From assembly GCA_030604135.1 (NCBI GenBank), contig JAUVWL010000008.1:62001-126000 (forward strand): DNA of 64,000 bases. Reading direction: 5' to 3'. Shown one piece after another: positions 45,462-54,468 of this stretch. The position numbers and the translations under genes were made by a program. Within the stretch, counting starts at the first letter, position 1; every line of letters begins with the position of its first letter. The DNA comes from Burkholderiales bacterium (GTDB lineage Bacteria > Pseudomonadota > Gammaproteobacteria > Burkholderiales > Burkholderiaceae_C). The notes under the pieces were generated by a model, which saw only the letters and a list, made by a program, of their open reading frames with translations, was not told where the DNA came from and made no database searches.

Positions 45462-47063
45462 ATGAAGCAGGGACTCTCGCTTCGGGTTTCGCAGCACCTG
45501 GCGCTGACGCCGCAACTGCAGCAGTCCATCCGCCTGCTGCAGCTGTCCACGCTTGAAATGGCGCAGGAAGTCGAGCAGATGCTCGACGAAAACCCCTTCC
45601 TCGAACGTTCGGACGAAACCGCCGAACGCGAAGCCTTCGGGCTGGAGCAGACCGATGCACCGGTGAGCGCTGGTGAGCAGATCGCGGAGGTGGGGCAAAC
45701 GGAATTTCAGGCTGCGCCAACAGCGGGCGACAGTCCCTCGGCATCTGACAACGATGGCGCGGACAACATTGAGCGCAGTGCTGACGGCGACGCTCCGCTG
45801 GAGGAGAGCTGGGAGGGCGACGGCTCGGTCGAAATGGCACCCGATGACAGCGAATGGGGTGGCGACGCTCCGCCGCGCGGTGCGACCGGTGATGACGAAG
45901 AAACCGCCAGCGCAGCCGATCTGGCCAGCGAGCACGTGGGCCTGCATGCCTACCTGCACGAACAGGCGCGCTGCCTGCGCCTGTCCGACGAGGACCGCGC
46001 GGCATTGGGTTTCCTGATCGAATCGCTCAACGACGACGGCTACCTGGAAGACAGCCTGCACGACCTGGCCCTGGCCTGGCTGCGCTTGGAAAACCTGATC
46101 GAAGCCGCCGCCGCCGACCCTGAACTGCTGGAGGCTCTGGAGCAGCGTCTGAGCACCGCCTTGCACTGGTTGCAGCACCTGGAGCCAGCCGGAGTGGGTG
46201 CCCGTGATCTGGGCGAGTGTCTGCGCCTGCAGATACTGGAGATGCGCAACACGCCGCAGGCCCAGGCGGCGCTGCTGGTCTGCCAGCAACCGCTTGAACT
46301 GCTGGCCAAGCGGGACGTCAAGCGACTGGGCGCCCTGTGCGGGCTGGAGACCGAGCGGCTGCGCGAAGCCCTGGACCTGATTGCGCGGCTGGAGCCCAAG
46401 CCCGGGCGGCGTTTTGCCGACCTCGAGCGCAATGTGGTGGTTCCCGACGTCATCGTCACCCGCGCCGGTCGCGGCTTCAAGGTGCAGCTCAACCCCGAGG
46501 TCATGCCGCGCCTGCGGGTGCACGACGTCTACGCCAGCGCGGTGCGTCAAGGGCGTGGCGGGCGTGAGGGCGAGGCCGGGCACGCGGCCATGCAGCAGCG
46601 CCTGCAGGAGGCCCGATGGTTCATCAAGAACATCCAGCAGCGTTTTGACACCATCCTGCGCGTCTCCAGTGCCATCGTCGAGCGCCAGCGCAACTTCTTC
46701 ATGCACGGGGAGCTGGCCATGCGGCCGTTGGTGCTGCGCGAGATTGCCGACGAGCTGGGGCTGCACGAATCGACCATCAGCCGCGTGACCACGGCCAAGT
46801 ACATGGCCACGCCTTTTGGCACCTACGAGCTCAAGTACTTCTTTGGCTCGGCGCTGGGTACCGAGACCGGAGGCAACGCATCCAGCACGGCGGTGCGGGC
46901 CCTGCTTCGCCAGTTCATTGCCTCCGAAGAGCAGTCGCGACCCCTGTCCGACAACCAGCTGTCCGACCTGCTGAAAGAGCAGGGCATCGAGTGCGCTCGT
47001 CGCACGGTGGCCAAATACCGCGAGGCCATGCGCATTGCGCCGGCCAACCTGCGCAAGCGCTGA
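45462..47063 (+). CDS. rpoN: RNA polymerase sigma-54 factor
   Basis: 533 aa. Region I (residues 1-50) is Gln/Leu-rich: MKQGLSLRVSQHLALTPQLQQSIRLLQLS. Region II (about 55-150) is unusually long and acidic. Region III holds the core-binding and helix-turn-helix parts (LVLREIADELGLHESTISRVTT) and the RpoN box ARRTVAKYRE near the end. Directs transcription from -24/-12 promoters with activator ATPases. The usual downstream hpf/ptsN genes are not present here; an RNA methyltransferase follows 16 bp later. Confidence 0.97.
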   Translation: MKQGLSLRVSQHLALTPQLQQSIRLLQLSTLEMAQEVEQMLDENPFLERSDETAEREAFGLEQTDAPVSAGEQIAEVGQTEFQAAPTAGDSPSASDNDGADNIERSADGDAPLEESWEGDGSVEMAPDDSEWGGDAPPRGATGDDEETASAADLASEHVGLHAYLHEQARCLRLSDEDRAALGFLIESLNDDGYLEDSLHDLALAWLRLENLIEAAAADPELLEALEQRLSTALHWLQHLEPAGVGARDLGECLRLQILEMRNTPQAQAALLVCQQPLELLAKRDVKRLGALCGLETERLREALDLIARLEPKPGRRFADLERNVVVPDVIVTRAGRGFKVQLNPEVMPRLRVHDVYASAVRQGRGGREGEAGHAAMQQRLQEARWFIKNIQQRFDTILRVSSAIVERQRNFFMHGELAMRPLVLREIADELGLHESTISRVTTAKYMATPFGTYELKYFFGSALGTETGGNASSTAVRALLRQFIASEEQSRPLSDNQLSDLLKEQGIECARRTVAKYREAMRIAPANLRKR

Positions 47064-47079
47064 ACGCCAGCCCTCCCTC

Positions 47080-48378
47080 ATGAACGACCTCAAGGTCTAC
47101 CTTCCCTGCGGCGCCGGCGTCGAAGATTTTCTCGCCGCCGAGATCGCGGCCATCACCAACCGGGAACCGGCTTTCAAGGCGCGCGCCGGTGTCGGTGTGT
47201 TGCTGGGCTGGCGCGACGTGCTGCGGCTGAACCTGCATTCGCGGCTGGCCCAGCGCGTGATGATCCAGCTCTGGCACGGCGACTACCGCAACGAGCAGGA
47301 CCTGTACCGGGCCGCTTCCGATGTGGCCTGGGAGATCTGGTTCACCCCGGCACAGACCATCAAGGTCGAGGTGACCGCCCAGCACAGTCCGCTGACCAGC
47401 CTGAACTTTGCCGCGCTGCGCATCAAGGACGCCATCTGCGACCGCTTCCGCGAGCGTCGGGGTGAGCGCCCGAGTGTGGACACCCACTGGCCGCAGGTGC
47501 GGATCCACGCCCACCTGACCACCGACGCCCTCACCCTCTACCTCGACACCTCGGGCGAACCGCTGTTCAAGCGCGGCTGGCGGGAGGACACGGGTGACGC
47601 CCCGCTGAAGGAAACCCTGGCCGCCGCGATGATCGCGGCCAGCGGATGGAACGGCGCCCAGGCCGATTCGCTGGACGAGGTGTTGCCGCTGTATGACCCC
47701 TGCTGCGGCAGCGGCACGCTGGTCATCGAAGCCGCCCAGATCGCCCTGCGCATGCCGGCCGGCCTGCTGCGCCGTTTTGCCTTCGAGAAGCTGCTGCCCT
47801 TCCAGCCGCACGTGTGGCAGTCGGTGCGCGACGAGGCGCAGCGCGCGCAGCGTGAATGGCCAACCGGCCACCCGCCCATCGTCTTCGGCAGCGACGTGTC
47901 TTTCCGAATGGTCGACTTCGCCCGCCGCAATGCCGAACGGGCAGGTGTGGCACATGCCATCGAACTGCGCGGGGGCGATGCCCTGCAGCGCCCGCCGCCG
48001 GTGGGCAGGCCGGGCATGCTGCTGCTCAACCCGCCCTACGGCGAGCGTATCGCGGCGGCTGGCGTGGCCGGGCAGCGAGCCGAGCAGCGCGCTGCCACCC
48101 GGGCCCAGGGCGGGCGCGAAAGTGCACAGATGCGTGACGGTGGGGACGATGCCGACTTCTTCCGGCAACTGGCCGCCCACTGGAAAAGCCACTTCGCTGG
48201 CTGGATGGCCTGGCTGCTGACACCGGACCTGAAACTGCCCGGCAAGATGCGCTTCAAGGAGTCGCGGCGCGTCCCGCTGTGGAACGGACCCATCGAATGC
48301 CGTTTGTTCCGCTTCGATGTGCAGGCGCGCAGGGCTTCGCCCGGGGCGCCCGGAGAAACGGATCGTGAGCCAGGTTGA
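47080..48378 (+). CDS. THUMP-domain class I SAM-dependent RNA methyltransferase (RlmL N-domain/YpsC type)
   Basis: 432 aa. The N-terminal THUMP domain (about 1-165) binds RNA. The methyltransferase domain has DPCCGSGTLVIEAA as SAM-binding motif I and the N2-guanine/adenine motif NPPYGERI. E. coli RlmL has a second methyltransferase half (about 700 aa in all) that is absent here, so this resembles the stand-alone 23S m2G enzymes. An insertion rich in Ala/Arg/Gln follows the NPPY motif. The start ATG 47080 is preceded by CCTCCCTC with no good ribosome site. Confidence 0.9.
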   Translation: MNDLKVYLPCGAGVEDFLAAEIAAITNREPAFKARAGVGVLLGWRDVLRLNLHSRLAQRVMIQLWHGDYRNEQDLYRAASDVAWEIWFTPAQTIKVEVTAQHSPLTSLNFAALRIKDAICDRFRERRGERPSVDTHWPQVRIHAHLTTDALTLYLDTSGEPLFKRGWREDTGDAPLKETLAAAMIAASGWNGAQADSLDEVLPLYDPCCGSGTLVIEAAQIALRMPAGLLRRFAFEKLLPFQPHVWQSVRDEAQRAQREWPTGHPPIVFGSDVSFRMVDFARRNAERAGVAHAIELRGGDALQRPPPVGRPGMLLLNPPYGERIAAAGVAGQRAEQRAATRAQGGRESAQMRDGGDDADFFRQLAAHWKSHFAGWMAWLLTPDLKLPGKMRFKESRRVPLWNGPIECRLFRFDVQARRASPGAPGETDREPG

Positions 48379-48823
48379 ACAGGCCCTGGTGCTCGACACC
48401 AATGTGGTGCTGGACCTGCTCCTGTTCGACGATCCGCAGACCGCGGGTCTGCAGGAGGCACTGCAGCAAGGCCGTCTGAACTGGTGTGCCACACCGGCCA
48501 TGCGCGAGGAGCTTGCGCGGGTGCTGGCCTACCCCCAGATCGCCGTCCGGCTGCAGCAGCGCGGGCACGCTGCCGATGCCTTGCTGAAGACCTTCGACCG
48601 GCAGGTCACGACCGTGCCGGTGGCGCCCAGGTCCTGCTACGTCTGCAAGGACCCCGATGACCAGAAGTTCGTCGATCTGGCGGTCGAGCATCGGGCCTGC
48701 CTGCTCAGCAAGGACAGCCAGGTGTTGCGCATGGCCCGGCGTCTGGCTCGCCTGGGGGTGAAGGTGGCCCGAACCTGGGGTGAGGTTCATGAACTTGACA
48801 GGCTCGTGTCGACCGCCCACTGA
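48365..48823 (+). CDS. PIN-domain protein, putative toxin component (COG1569 type)
   Basis: 152 aa. Acidic metal-binding residues of the PIN nuclease fold are visible: Asp in LVLDTNVVLDLLLFD, Glu in REELARVL, and Asp in KDPDDQKFVDLAV. The start is set at GTG 48365 after GGAG (48353-48356); the upstream part of the frame lies inside the methyltransferase gene. It overlaps the methyltransferase stop by 14 bp. Automatic annotation often calls this family a toxin-antitoxin toxin, but no antitoxin-like gene lies beside it. Ribonuclease activity is plausible. Confidence 0.85.
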   Translation: MSQVEQALVLDTNVVLDLLLFDDPQTAGLQEALQQGRLNWCATPAMREELARVLAYPQIAVRLQQRGHAADALLKTFDRQVTTVPVAPRSCYVCKDPDDQKFVDLAVEHRACLLSKDSQVLRMARRLARLGVKVARTWGEVHELDRLVSTAH

Positions 48824-49838
48824 ACCGGCCCCCGGTCACGGGTGCCCCGTGTCGACGGGGCGGATAGGGCTGTGGCTGTGGATTTGGGTGGCTGTGCTGG
48901 TGCCAATGGCCGTGAAGGCGGCCCCGGCACTGGAGTGCCGGCTCGACAGCGAGCCGCTCGCGGGCGATACCCCACGTGCCATGGCTGGCAGAAGCGGCGA
49001 GCGGGTGTGTGTGGACAGCGAAGGCGTGCTTCGTCAGCGTGGTATCTGGCGCGAAGGTCAGCCGATCGGACCTCAGCGGCAATATGACGAACAGGGACGG
49101 CTGCGCCAGCTGGTGTATGCCACCAGCGGCCGGCAAGCGGTGCTGATCGAGTATCACGAGGATGGCAGTCTGCGCGCGCTGCGTTGCGCGCCCGCCAGCC
49201 TGCTGCCGGAAGATCGTCAGCTCTGTGGCCATCAGAATGCGGTGTCCGAGTCCCGCCTGTACCGATCGCCGGGGCAGCTGCTGTCGGTGGTCCGTTACCG
49301 AGCGGGGCAGTTGATTCACCAGTCCGTGCTGGACGAACAGGGCCGCGTGGTCCGGAGCGAAACCTTGGCGGACGGACGGCGCGTCAAGCGGGTCCACTAC
49401 CCGTCTGGCCAGCTGCGCTCCGAGACGGATTTGCTGGAGCGTGACCCTGGTGGCGCGCAGGGGCGTGAAGGCGTGGCCCGGGAGTGGAGTGAAGACGGAC
49501 AGCTGACCCAGGAACTGACCTGGGTCGATGGCGAGGAGCGTCGGCTGGAGCAGTGGCATCCCGGTGGGCAGCGCAAGCTGCTGCAGCAGATGGCGCGCGA
49601 AGGCCGCCACCGCTGGCGGGTCAGTGAAAGCTTCCGTCCGGACGGCTCGAAGTCCGCGGTGGTCACCGAGCGCAACGGACGCCTGTGGGGCTGGCAGCGC
49701 ATCTTTGACGAACAGGGGCGCCTGGTCCGTGAGGACGAGTACGGCGACCGGGGAGACTTGCTGCGCACGCGTCGCTACAGCCCCGACGGGCAGGTGCAGC
49801 AGGACGAGCGCATCCGGGAAGACGCTGGCACCACCTGA
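48789..49838 (+). CDS. Secreted MORN/YwqK-like repeat protein
   Basis: 349 aa. A signal-anchor-like hydrophobic stretch at about residues 28-45 (IGLWLWIWVAVLVPMAVKA) is followed by repeats of the form YDEQGRL, YHEDGSL, WSEDGQL, WHPGGQ, FRPDGS, YSPDGQ. These are the degenerate toxin_2/MORN_2 repeats of YwqK-type proteins. Four Cys residues lie in the first half of the mature part. Start ATG 48789 overlaps the PIN gene by 35 bp; a GTG at 48780 is the other option. Function unknown; probably periplasmic. Confidence 0.8.
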   Translation: MNLTGSCRPPTEPAPGHGCPVSTGRIGLWLWIWVAVLVPMAVKAAPALECRLDSEPLAGDTPRAMAGRSGERVCVDSEGVLRQRGIWREGQPIGPQRQYDEQGRLRQLVYATSGRQAVLIEYHEDGSLRALRCAPASLLPEDRQLCGHQNAVSESRLYRSPGQLLSVVRYRAGQLIHQSVLDEQGRVVRSETLADGRRVKRVHYPSGQLRSETDLLERDPGGAQGREGVAREWSEDGQLTQELTWVDGEERRLEQWHPGGQRKLLQQMAREGRHRWRVSESFRPDGSKSAVVTERNGRLWGWQRIFDEQGRLVREDEYGDRGDLLRTRRYSPDGQVQQDERIREDAGTT

Positions 49839-49864
49839 GGGCGGAGGCCGCCCAGGGCGGATCC

Positions 49865-51496
49865 TCAGGTGACCGGGCCAGGAGAAAACCGGTCGGCCTG
49901 CGCCATGGGCCAATAGGTCGAGAACACCGCCGGCAGGTGGTCCACGCGCTCGCCCAGCAAGGCACCGTGTGCCAGGGCGGGCAGCAGGTTGGCCAGCAGG
50001 CGCACCTCGTTTTCGTTGACCCGGCGCACGATGTGATGGGCACCGATTTCGCCGGGGTGCTGCAGTCCCGCTGCCTGCACCAGTTCCTGCAGGGCCTGGA
50101 GGGTCTGTTGGTGAAAGTGGTAGACCCGTGTGGCCTTGTCGGGCACCACCAGGGCCTGCTGCCGCAAGGGGTCCTGCGTGGTCACGCCGGTGGGGCACTG
50201 GCCGGTGTGGCAGCTTTGTGCCTGGATGCAGCCCAGGGCAAACATGAAGCCGCGGGCGCTGTTGCACCAGTCGGCGCCCAGGGCCATGGCCCGGGCAATG
50301 TCGAAGGCACTGATGATCTTGCCCGAGGCGCCCAGCCGGATGCGGTCGCGCAGGCCGACACCCACCAGCGTGTTGTGCACCAGGCGCAGACCCTCTTGCA
50401 AGGGGGCACCCACGTGGTCGGCGAACTCCAGCGGTGCCGCTCCGGTGCCGCCCTCAGCGCCGTCGACAACGATGAAATCGGGCGTGATGCCCGTGGCCCG
50501 CATGGCCTTGACGATGGCAAACCATTCCCAGGGATGGCCGATGCACAGCTTGAACCCGGTCGGTTTGCCACCGGAGAGCTCCCGCAGCCGGGCCACGAAC
50601 TCAAGCAGTCCGGTGGGTGTGTCGAAGGCGCTGTGGGCCGCTGGCGATATGCAGTCCGTGCCCATGGGAACACCGCGGGCGGTCGCGATCTCGGCCGTCA
50701 CCTTCGGGCCGGGCAGCACACCGCCGTGGCCCGGCTTGGCGCCCTGGCTCAGCTTGATCTCGATCATCCGGACCTGGGATGAACTGGCCTGGTCGCGAAA
50801 GCGCTCTTCGCTGAAGCGCCCCGCTTCGTCGCGACAGCCAAAGTAGCCGGAGCCGATTTCCCAGATCAGGTCGCCGCCGTGCTGGCGGTGGTGCACCGAA
50901 ATCGATCCCTCGCCGGTGTCGTGCGCGAAACGTCCGCGTTGCGCGCCTGCGTTCAGAGCCTGGATGGCGTTGGCCGAGAGCGAACCGAAACTCATGGCCG
51001 AGATGTTGAAGATGCTGGCCGCGTAGGGCTGGGTGCAGTCCGGCCCTCCGATGGTCACCCTGAAATCGTGTGACGCTGTTTGGGTGGGCGCCAGCGAATG
51101 GTTGATCCACTCGTGGCCCTCGTTCCGCAGGTCCAGCTGGGTGCCGAACGGGCGTTTGTCTGTCTCGTTCTTGGCGCGCGCATACGCCAGGCTGCGCTGG
51201 CTGCGCGAGAAGGGTGTGGCCTCGGTGTCGCTTTCCAGAAAATACTGGCGCAGCTCGGGCCGGATCTTTTCCAGCATGAACCGGAAATGCCCGATCAGCG
51301 GGTAGTTGCGCAGCACCGAACTCCGGGTTTGGGTCAGGTCCCGCCAGCCCAGGACCGACAGCGCTGCCGTGAGCAGGAACAGTCCGCCGCCCTGGCCCGA
51401 GATCACCCAGGCCAACAGGCTGAGCAGGGCGGTGAAGACACACAGGGCCAGCGCGGTGTAGCGCACCGGGTACAGCGCGTTGAGGCGGTCGAGCAT
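49865..51496 (-). CDS. Membrane-anchored FMN-binding glutamate-synthase-like protein
   Basis: 543 aa. Two N-terminal membrane helices (about 12-50) precede a domain like the central FMN/Fe-S part of glutamate synthase. Seen are ISAMSFGSLSANAIQALNAGA, HHRQHGGDLIWEIGSGYFG, KPGHGGVLPG, DGAEGGTGAAPLEFADHVG and the iron-sulfur cysteines in CIQAQSCHTGQCPTGV. The glutaminase domain of GltB is missing. The family is widespread and its reaction is not settled; it should not be called GltB. Start at ATG 51496. Confidence 0.88.
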   Translation of the reverse strand: MLDRLNALYPVRYTALALCVFTALLSLLAWVISGQGGGLFLLTAALSVLGWRDLTQTRSSVLRNYPLIGHFRFMLEKIRPELRQYFLESDTEATPFSRSQRSLAYARAKNETDKRPFGTQLDLRNEGHEWINHSLAPTQTASHDFRVTIGGPDCTQPYAASIFNISAMSFGSLSANAIQALNAGAQRGRFAHDTGEGSISVHHRQHGGDLIWEIGSGYFGCRDEAGRFSEERFRDQASSSQVRMIEIKLSQGAKPGHGGVLPGPKVTAEIATARGVPMGTDCISPAAHSAFDTPTGLLEFVARLRELSGGKPTGFKLCIGHPWEWFAIVKAMRATGITPDFIVVDGAEGGTGAAPLEFADHVGAPLQEGLRLVHNTLVGVGLRDRIRLGASGKIISAFDIARAMALGADWCNSARGFMFALGCIQAQSCHTGQCPTGVTTQDPLRQQALVVPDKATRVYHFHQQTLQALQELVQAAGLQHPGEIGAHHIVRRVNENEVRLLANLLPALAHGALLGERVDHLPAVFSTYWPMAQADRFSPGPVT

Positions 51497-51604
51497 CGGC
51501 TTCCTTTGTCGGGCGCCCCCGCGCACGCTGGGGCGCTCGCATGATAAGCCGACCTGGTCAACGACCGGAGAAGAATAGCCCTGGCCTCCGGGCCGGCTCA
51601 GGGT

Positions 51605-52129
51605 TCAGCCGGCACTTTTCTGTATTGCGCGCAGGATTTCCAGCACCCGGGCCCGGCTGCGCTCGAAGTCGGTGTTCAGCAGGGTGCTGGCCGCGTCCAT
51701 GCGGCCGATGCGGGCCAGACCCAGGGCCTGGTTGGCCAGTTCGTGAAAGCGCTGATGCTCTCGCAGCAACTCACCGAACAGCGGATGTTGGCCGGGGGGG
51801 CGCTGACGTGCCTGTGTCAGCCACAGACCCAGCCCGCTGGCCCGTTCTCCGGGCAAATCCTGCTTGGGCGGAGGCAGCGACTTGTCGGCCCCCAGGTGCT
51901 CGTTGAACAGCACACACCATTCGAGGTGCGTGATGATGGCCTGCTTGAGATCCAGCCTGTCCAGGCCGGGGATGTGTACCGGATCGGCGCACAGCCGCGC
52001 CGGAGCCGGGTTGGCTGCAACGGTCTGGGGCGCGGTTCGTGCTGTCGACGGCAGGTCGCCATGGCCGCTGGAAGAGGCCTCGGACGGCCGGCGCCGGTAC
52101 AGGTGTTGCAGGAGTTGGGGAATGTTCAT
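51605..52129 (-). CDS. CZB-like (chemoreceptor zinc-binding) domain protein with altered Cys
   Basis: 174 aa cytoplasmic protein. Residues about 1-50 are low complexity. Residues about 60-170 look like a CZB domain: His68 in THLEW, a glycine/tryptophan segment SGLGLWL at 98-104, and HQRFH at 125-129. In the known zinc motif the second element begins with Cys (C-x-L-G-x-W); here that position is Ser98. A Cys does occur at 72 next to the Trp. No signalling domain (MCP or GGDEF) is attached and no chemotaxis genes are adjacent. Assignment rests on motif spacing. Confidence 0.65.
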   Translation of the reverse strand: MNIPQLLQHLYRRRPSEASSSGHGDLPSTARTAPQTVAANPAPARLCADPVHIPGLDRLDLKQAIITHLEWCVLFNEHLGADKSLPPPKQDLPGERASGLGLWLTQARQRPPGQHPLFGELLREHQRFHELANQALGLARIGRMDAASTLLNTDFERSRARVLEILRAIQKSAG

Positions 52130-52335
52130 CGGAACCTGGGTTCACACGTCCCCTTGTGGGACCATGGGCCGTCCTCCACTGACTCAGCTGACAGCTTAAT
52201 GCGCTTGTTCGATTCTTGTCAGTCGAAATGTATCAAAAAGAGGAAGGTGTGTCAGTGTGTCGCTAGCCTGCGCATTACATTTTGACGACGGACGGTGCTG
52301 TTGAGAGTTTTTCGGCCCGCACCCGACCGGAAAAA

Positions 52336-52821
52336 TCACACGGAAGTGACGCGTGTCAGCAACCCTTGCAGGGCGTGCATGACAGTGGCGTGGCGGACAG
52401 CGGCGCGGTTTCCTTCGAACAGCCGCCGCTCGCTGTGGCTGCCGGCCGGTGTGGCCCACGCAAACCAGACCGTGCCCACCGGTTTGTCCGGGCTGCCACC
52501 CTGGGGACCGGCCACACCGGTGACAGCCACCGCCCAGTCCACGCCACTGCGCTCCCGCGCGCCCTCGGCCATGGCCCGCGCCACCGCCTCGCTGACCGCA
52601 CCATGTGTTGCAATCAAGTCGGGTGACACGCCCAGCAACTCGGTTTTGGCCCGGTTGGAATAGCTCACCAGGCCCCGTTCGAACCAGTCGCTGGAGCCGC
52701 TGAGATCGGTGCAGGCGCCCGCGATCAGGCCACCAGTGCAGCTCTCTGCCGTCGCCATCATCTGGCCACGTGACTTGAGCTCAGCAGCCAGGCGTTCAAC
52801 CAGATCGGGGATGGAGGGCAT
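52336..52821 (-). CDS. pncC: Nicotinamide-nucleotide amidase (CinA C-terminal domain family)
   Basis: 161 aa, stand-alone CinA C-terminal domain. Deamidates NMN to nicotinate mononucleotide in NAD recycling (family knowledge). Motifs: TAESCTGGLIAGACTDLSGSSDWFERGLVSYSN and VAVTGVAGPQGGSPDKPVGTVW. First known in E. coli as YgaD/PncC. It is downstream of pgpA on the same strand, 80 bp away; thiL, pgpA and pncC form a run found together in many betaproteobacteria. Confidence 0.94.
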   Translation of the reverse strand: MPSIPDLVERLAAELKSRGQMMATAESCTGGLIAGACTDLSGSSDWFERGLVSYSNRAKTELLGVSPDLIATHGAVSEAVARAMAEGARERSGVDWAVAVTGVAGPQGGSPDKPVGTVWFAWATPAGSHSERRLFEGNRAAVRHATVMHALQGLLTRVTSV

Positions 52822-52901
52822 GTTCAGCCAATCCTTTGAAGTTCAAGCAGCCAACACCATACCGCTCGGAAGCAGGCGCGTCCGACGTCATGGTGGGGGT
52901 G

Positions 52902-53423
52902 TCAGTAGCGCCAGAGTGCAATCACCAGCAAGGTGCAAAGTGCTGCGGCGAAATCGTCCAGCATGATGCCGAACCCCCCCTTGAGACCAAAGCCCTTGAA
53001 GGTCCGGTCGGCCCAGGCCATGGGGCCCACCTTGACCGCATCGAACAGCCGGAACAGGCCGAAGGCGGCCAGCTGTCCCCAGAAACCGGTCGGCATGACC
53101 AGCCACAGCACCAGCCAGAATGCCACGATCTCGTCGATCACGATGTGACCGGAGTCGGCCACCTGCATGGCCCGGGCCGTGTGGGTGCAAGCCCACCAGC
53201 CGATCAGTGTGGCGGCAGCAATCAGCCAGCCCCAGGCGGTGTCGTCCAGAAAGGGGTCGAGCACCACAAAGCTGGCCCAGGCCCAGAGCGTGCCCGCGGT
53301 GCCCGGGGCCAGACGGGACAGGCCGGAGCCAGCGCCCAGGGCAATGAAGTGGGCAAGGTGGGCGGTCAGGAAGGACCAGCCCGGTCGTGTGACAGGTGGT
53401 GCAGCGCTGGTCGTATCGGACAT
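52902..53423 (-). CDS. pgpA: Phosphatidylglycerophosphatase A
   Basis: Removes phosphate from phosphatidylglycerol phosphate in the inner membrane. 173 aa with several hydrophobic segments. Motifs: GSGLSRLAPGTAGTLWAW, IVIDEIVAFWL (acidic catalytic region), FRLFDAVKVGP and GGFGIMLDD. It follows thiL with a 24-bp gap on the same strand. Confidence 0.95.
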   Translation of the reverse strand: MSDTTSAAPPVTRPGWSFLTAHLAHFIALGAGSGLSRLAPGTAGTLWAWASFVVLDPFLDDTAWGWLIAAATLIGWWACTHTARAMQVADSGHIVIDEIVAFWLVLWLVMPTGFWGQLAAFGLFRLFDAVKVGPMAWADRTFKGFGLKGGFGIMLDDFAAALCTLLVIALWRY

Positions 53424-53447
53424 GGACCGATTATCGGTGGCTGGTGC

Positions 53448-54422
53448 TCAGCCGAAATGGTCGTAGCCGCCAAAGCGGCCTTGCAGGGTCTGGCCGTGCG
53501 CGTCCACGATCACCAGGCCGGGCACGGACGTGATCTCGCCGATGCGTGTGACCGGCGTACCGGTGATTCGGGCCGCCTGTTCGACCCGTTCACGGTGCAC
53601 GGTGGCAGCGGTGAACAGCAGTTCGTAGTCGTCGCCGCCGGCCAGCAGGCATTGCCAGCGCCGATCGGGGGGCAGCCTGGCCAGTGCCGGAGCCACTGGC
53701 ATCTGCCCGGTATCCAGGCGTGCCCCGCGCCCGCTGCGGCCCAGGATGTGCCCGAGGTCACCGACAAGGCCGTCGCTGAGGTCGATGGCCGCATGGGCCA
53801 GGCCGGCCAGTGCGCGACCGAGCGCCAGCCGGGGCTGGGGCGCCTCCAGACGCTGGCGCAGCGTGGGCAGCTGATCGCAGGCCGCCTGCCGGGCCCACTC
53901 GTGACCCAGCAGAGCTTCCAGGGCCAGCCGCGCCTCACCGGTGCGTCCACTGATCCAGATGTCGTCGCCCGGCTGCGCCGCGTCCCGCCGCAAGGCCTGT
54001 CCATGGGCGACCTCACCAAAGACGGTGATGCAGATGTTCAAGGGACCGCGCGTGGTGTCGCCGCCCACCAGCGGGCAGCCGTGTTCGTTCGCCAGGGCGC
54101 GCAGACCCTGGGAGAACCCGGCCAACCAGGCATCGTCGATTTCGGGCAGGGACAGTGCGAGGGTGAAGCCCAGCGGGCGGGCCCCCATGGCCGCCAGATC
54201 GCTCAGGTTGACGGCGAGCGCCTTGTGACCCAGCCGTGCCGGATCGGTGCCGGGCAGAAAGTGTCGGCCTTCAACCAGCATGTCGCTGGAGATGGCCAGC
54301 TGTTGGCCGGGCTGGGTGCGCAGCAGCGCGCAGTCGTCGCCAATGCCCAGCAACACCGCGTCCTGCCCGTTCGTTGCGGGGCGTCGGAAGTGGCGCTCGA
54401 TCAGGTCAAACTCACCGCTCAA
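53448..54422 (-). CDS. thiL: Thiamine-monophosphate kinase
   Basis: Makes thiamine diphosphate from thiamine phosphate and ATP. 324 aa. Motifs: GIGDDCALL, SSDMLVEGRHFLP, KALAVNLSDLAAMGARP, GGDTTRGP and IDLSDGLVGDLGHIL. Start ATG 54422. First gene of the thiL-pgpA-pncC run; the recombinase-like gene lies 46 bp upstream on the same strand. Confidence 0.96.
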   Translation of the reverse strand: MSGEFDLIERHFRRPATNGQDAVLLGIGDDCALLRTQPGQQLAISSDMLVEGRHFLPGTDPARLGHKALAVNLSDLAAMGARPLGFTLALSLPEIDDAWLAGFSQGLRALANEHGCPLVGGDTTRGPLNICITVFGEVAHGQALRRDAAQPGDDIWISGRTGEARLALEALLGHEWARQAACDQLPTLRQRLEAPQPRLALGRALAGLAHAAIDLSDGLVGDLGHILGRSGRGARLDTGQMPVAPALARLPPDRRWQCLLAGGDDYELLFTAATVHRERVEQAARITGTPVTRIGEITSVPGLVIVDAHGQTLQGRFGGYDHFG

Positions 54423-54468
54423 CGGGCAGGTCCTTCCAGAAGTGGTGGTGAAGCGAATGGCGCAGGCA

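Noticed and set aside
48365..49838. Toxin-antitoxin operon call for the PIN and MORN-like genes
   Set aside because: No antitoxin-type DNA-binding protein; one product is exported, so the pair does not fit a type II system.
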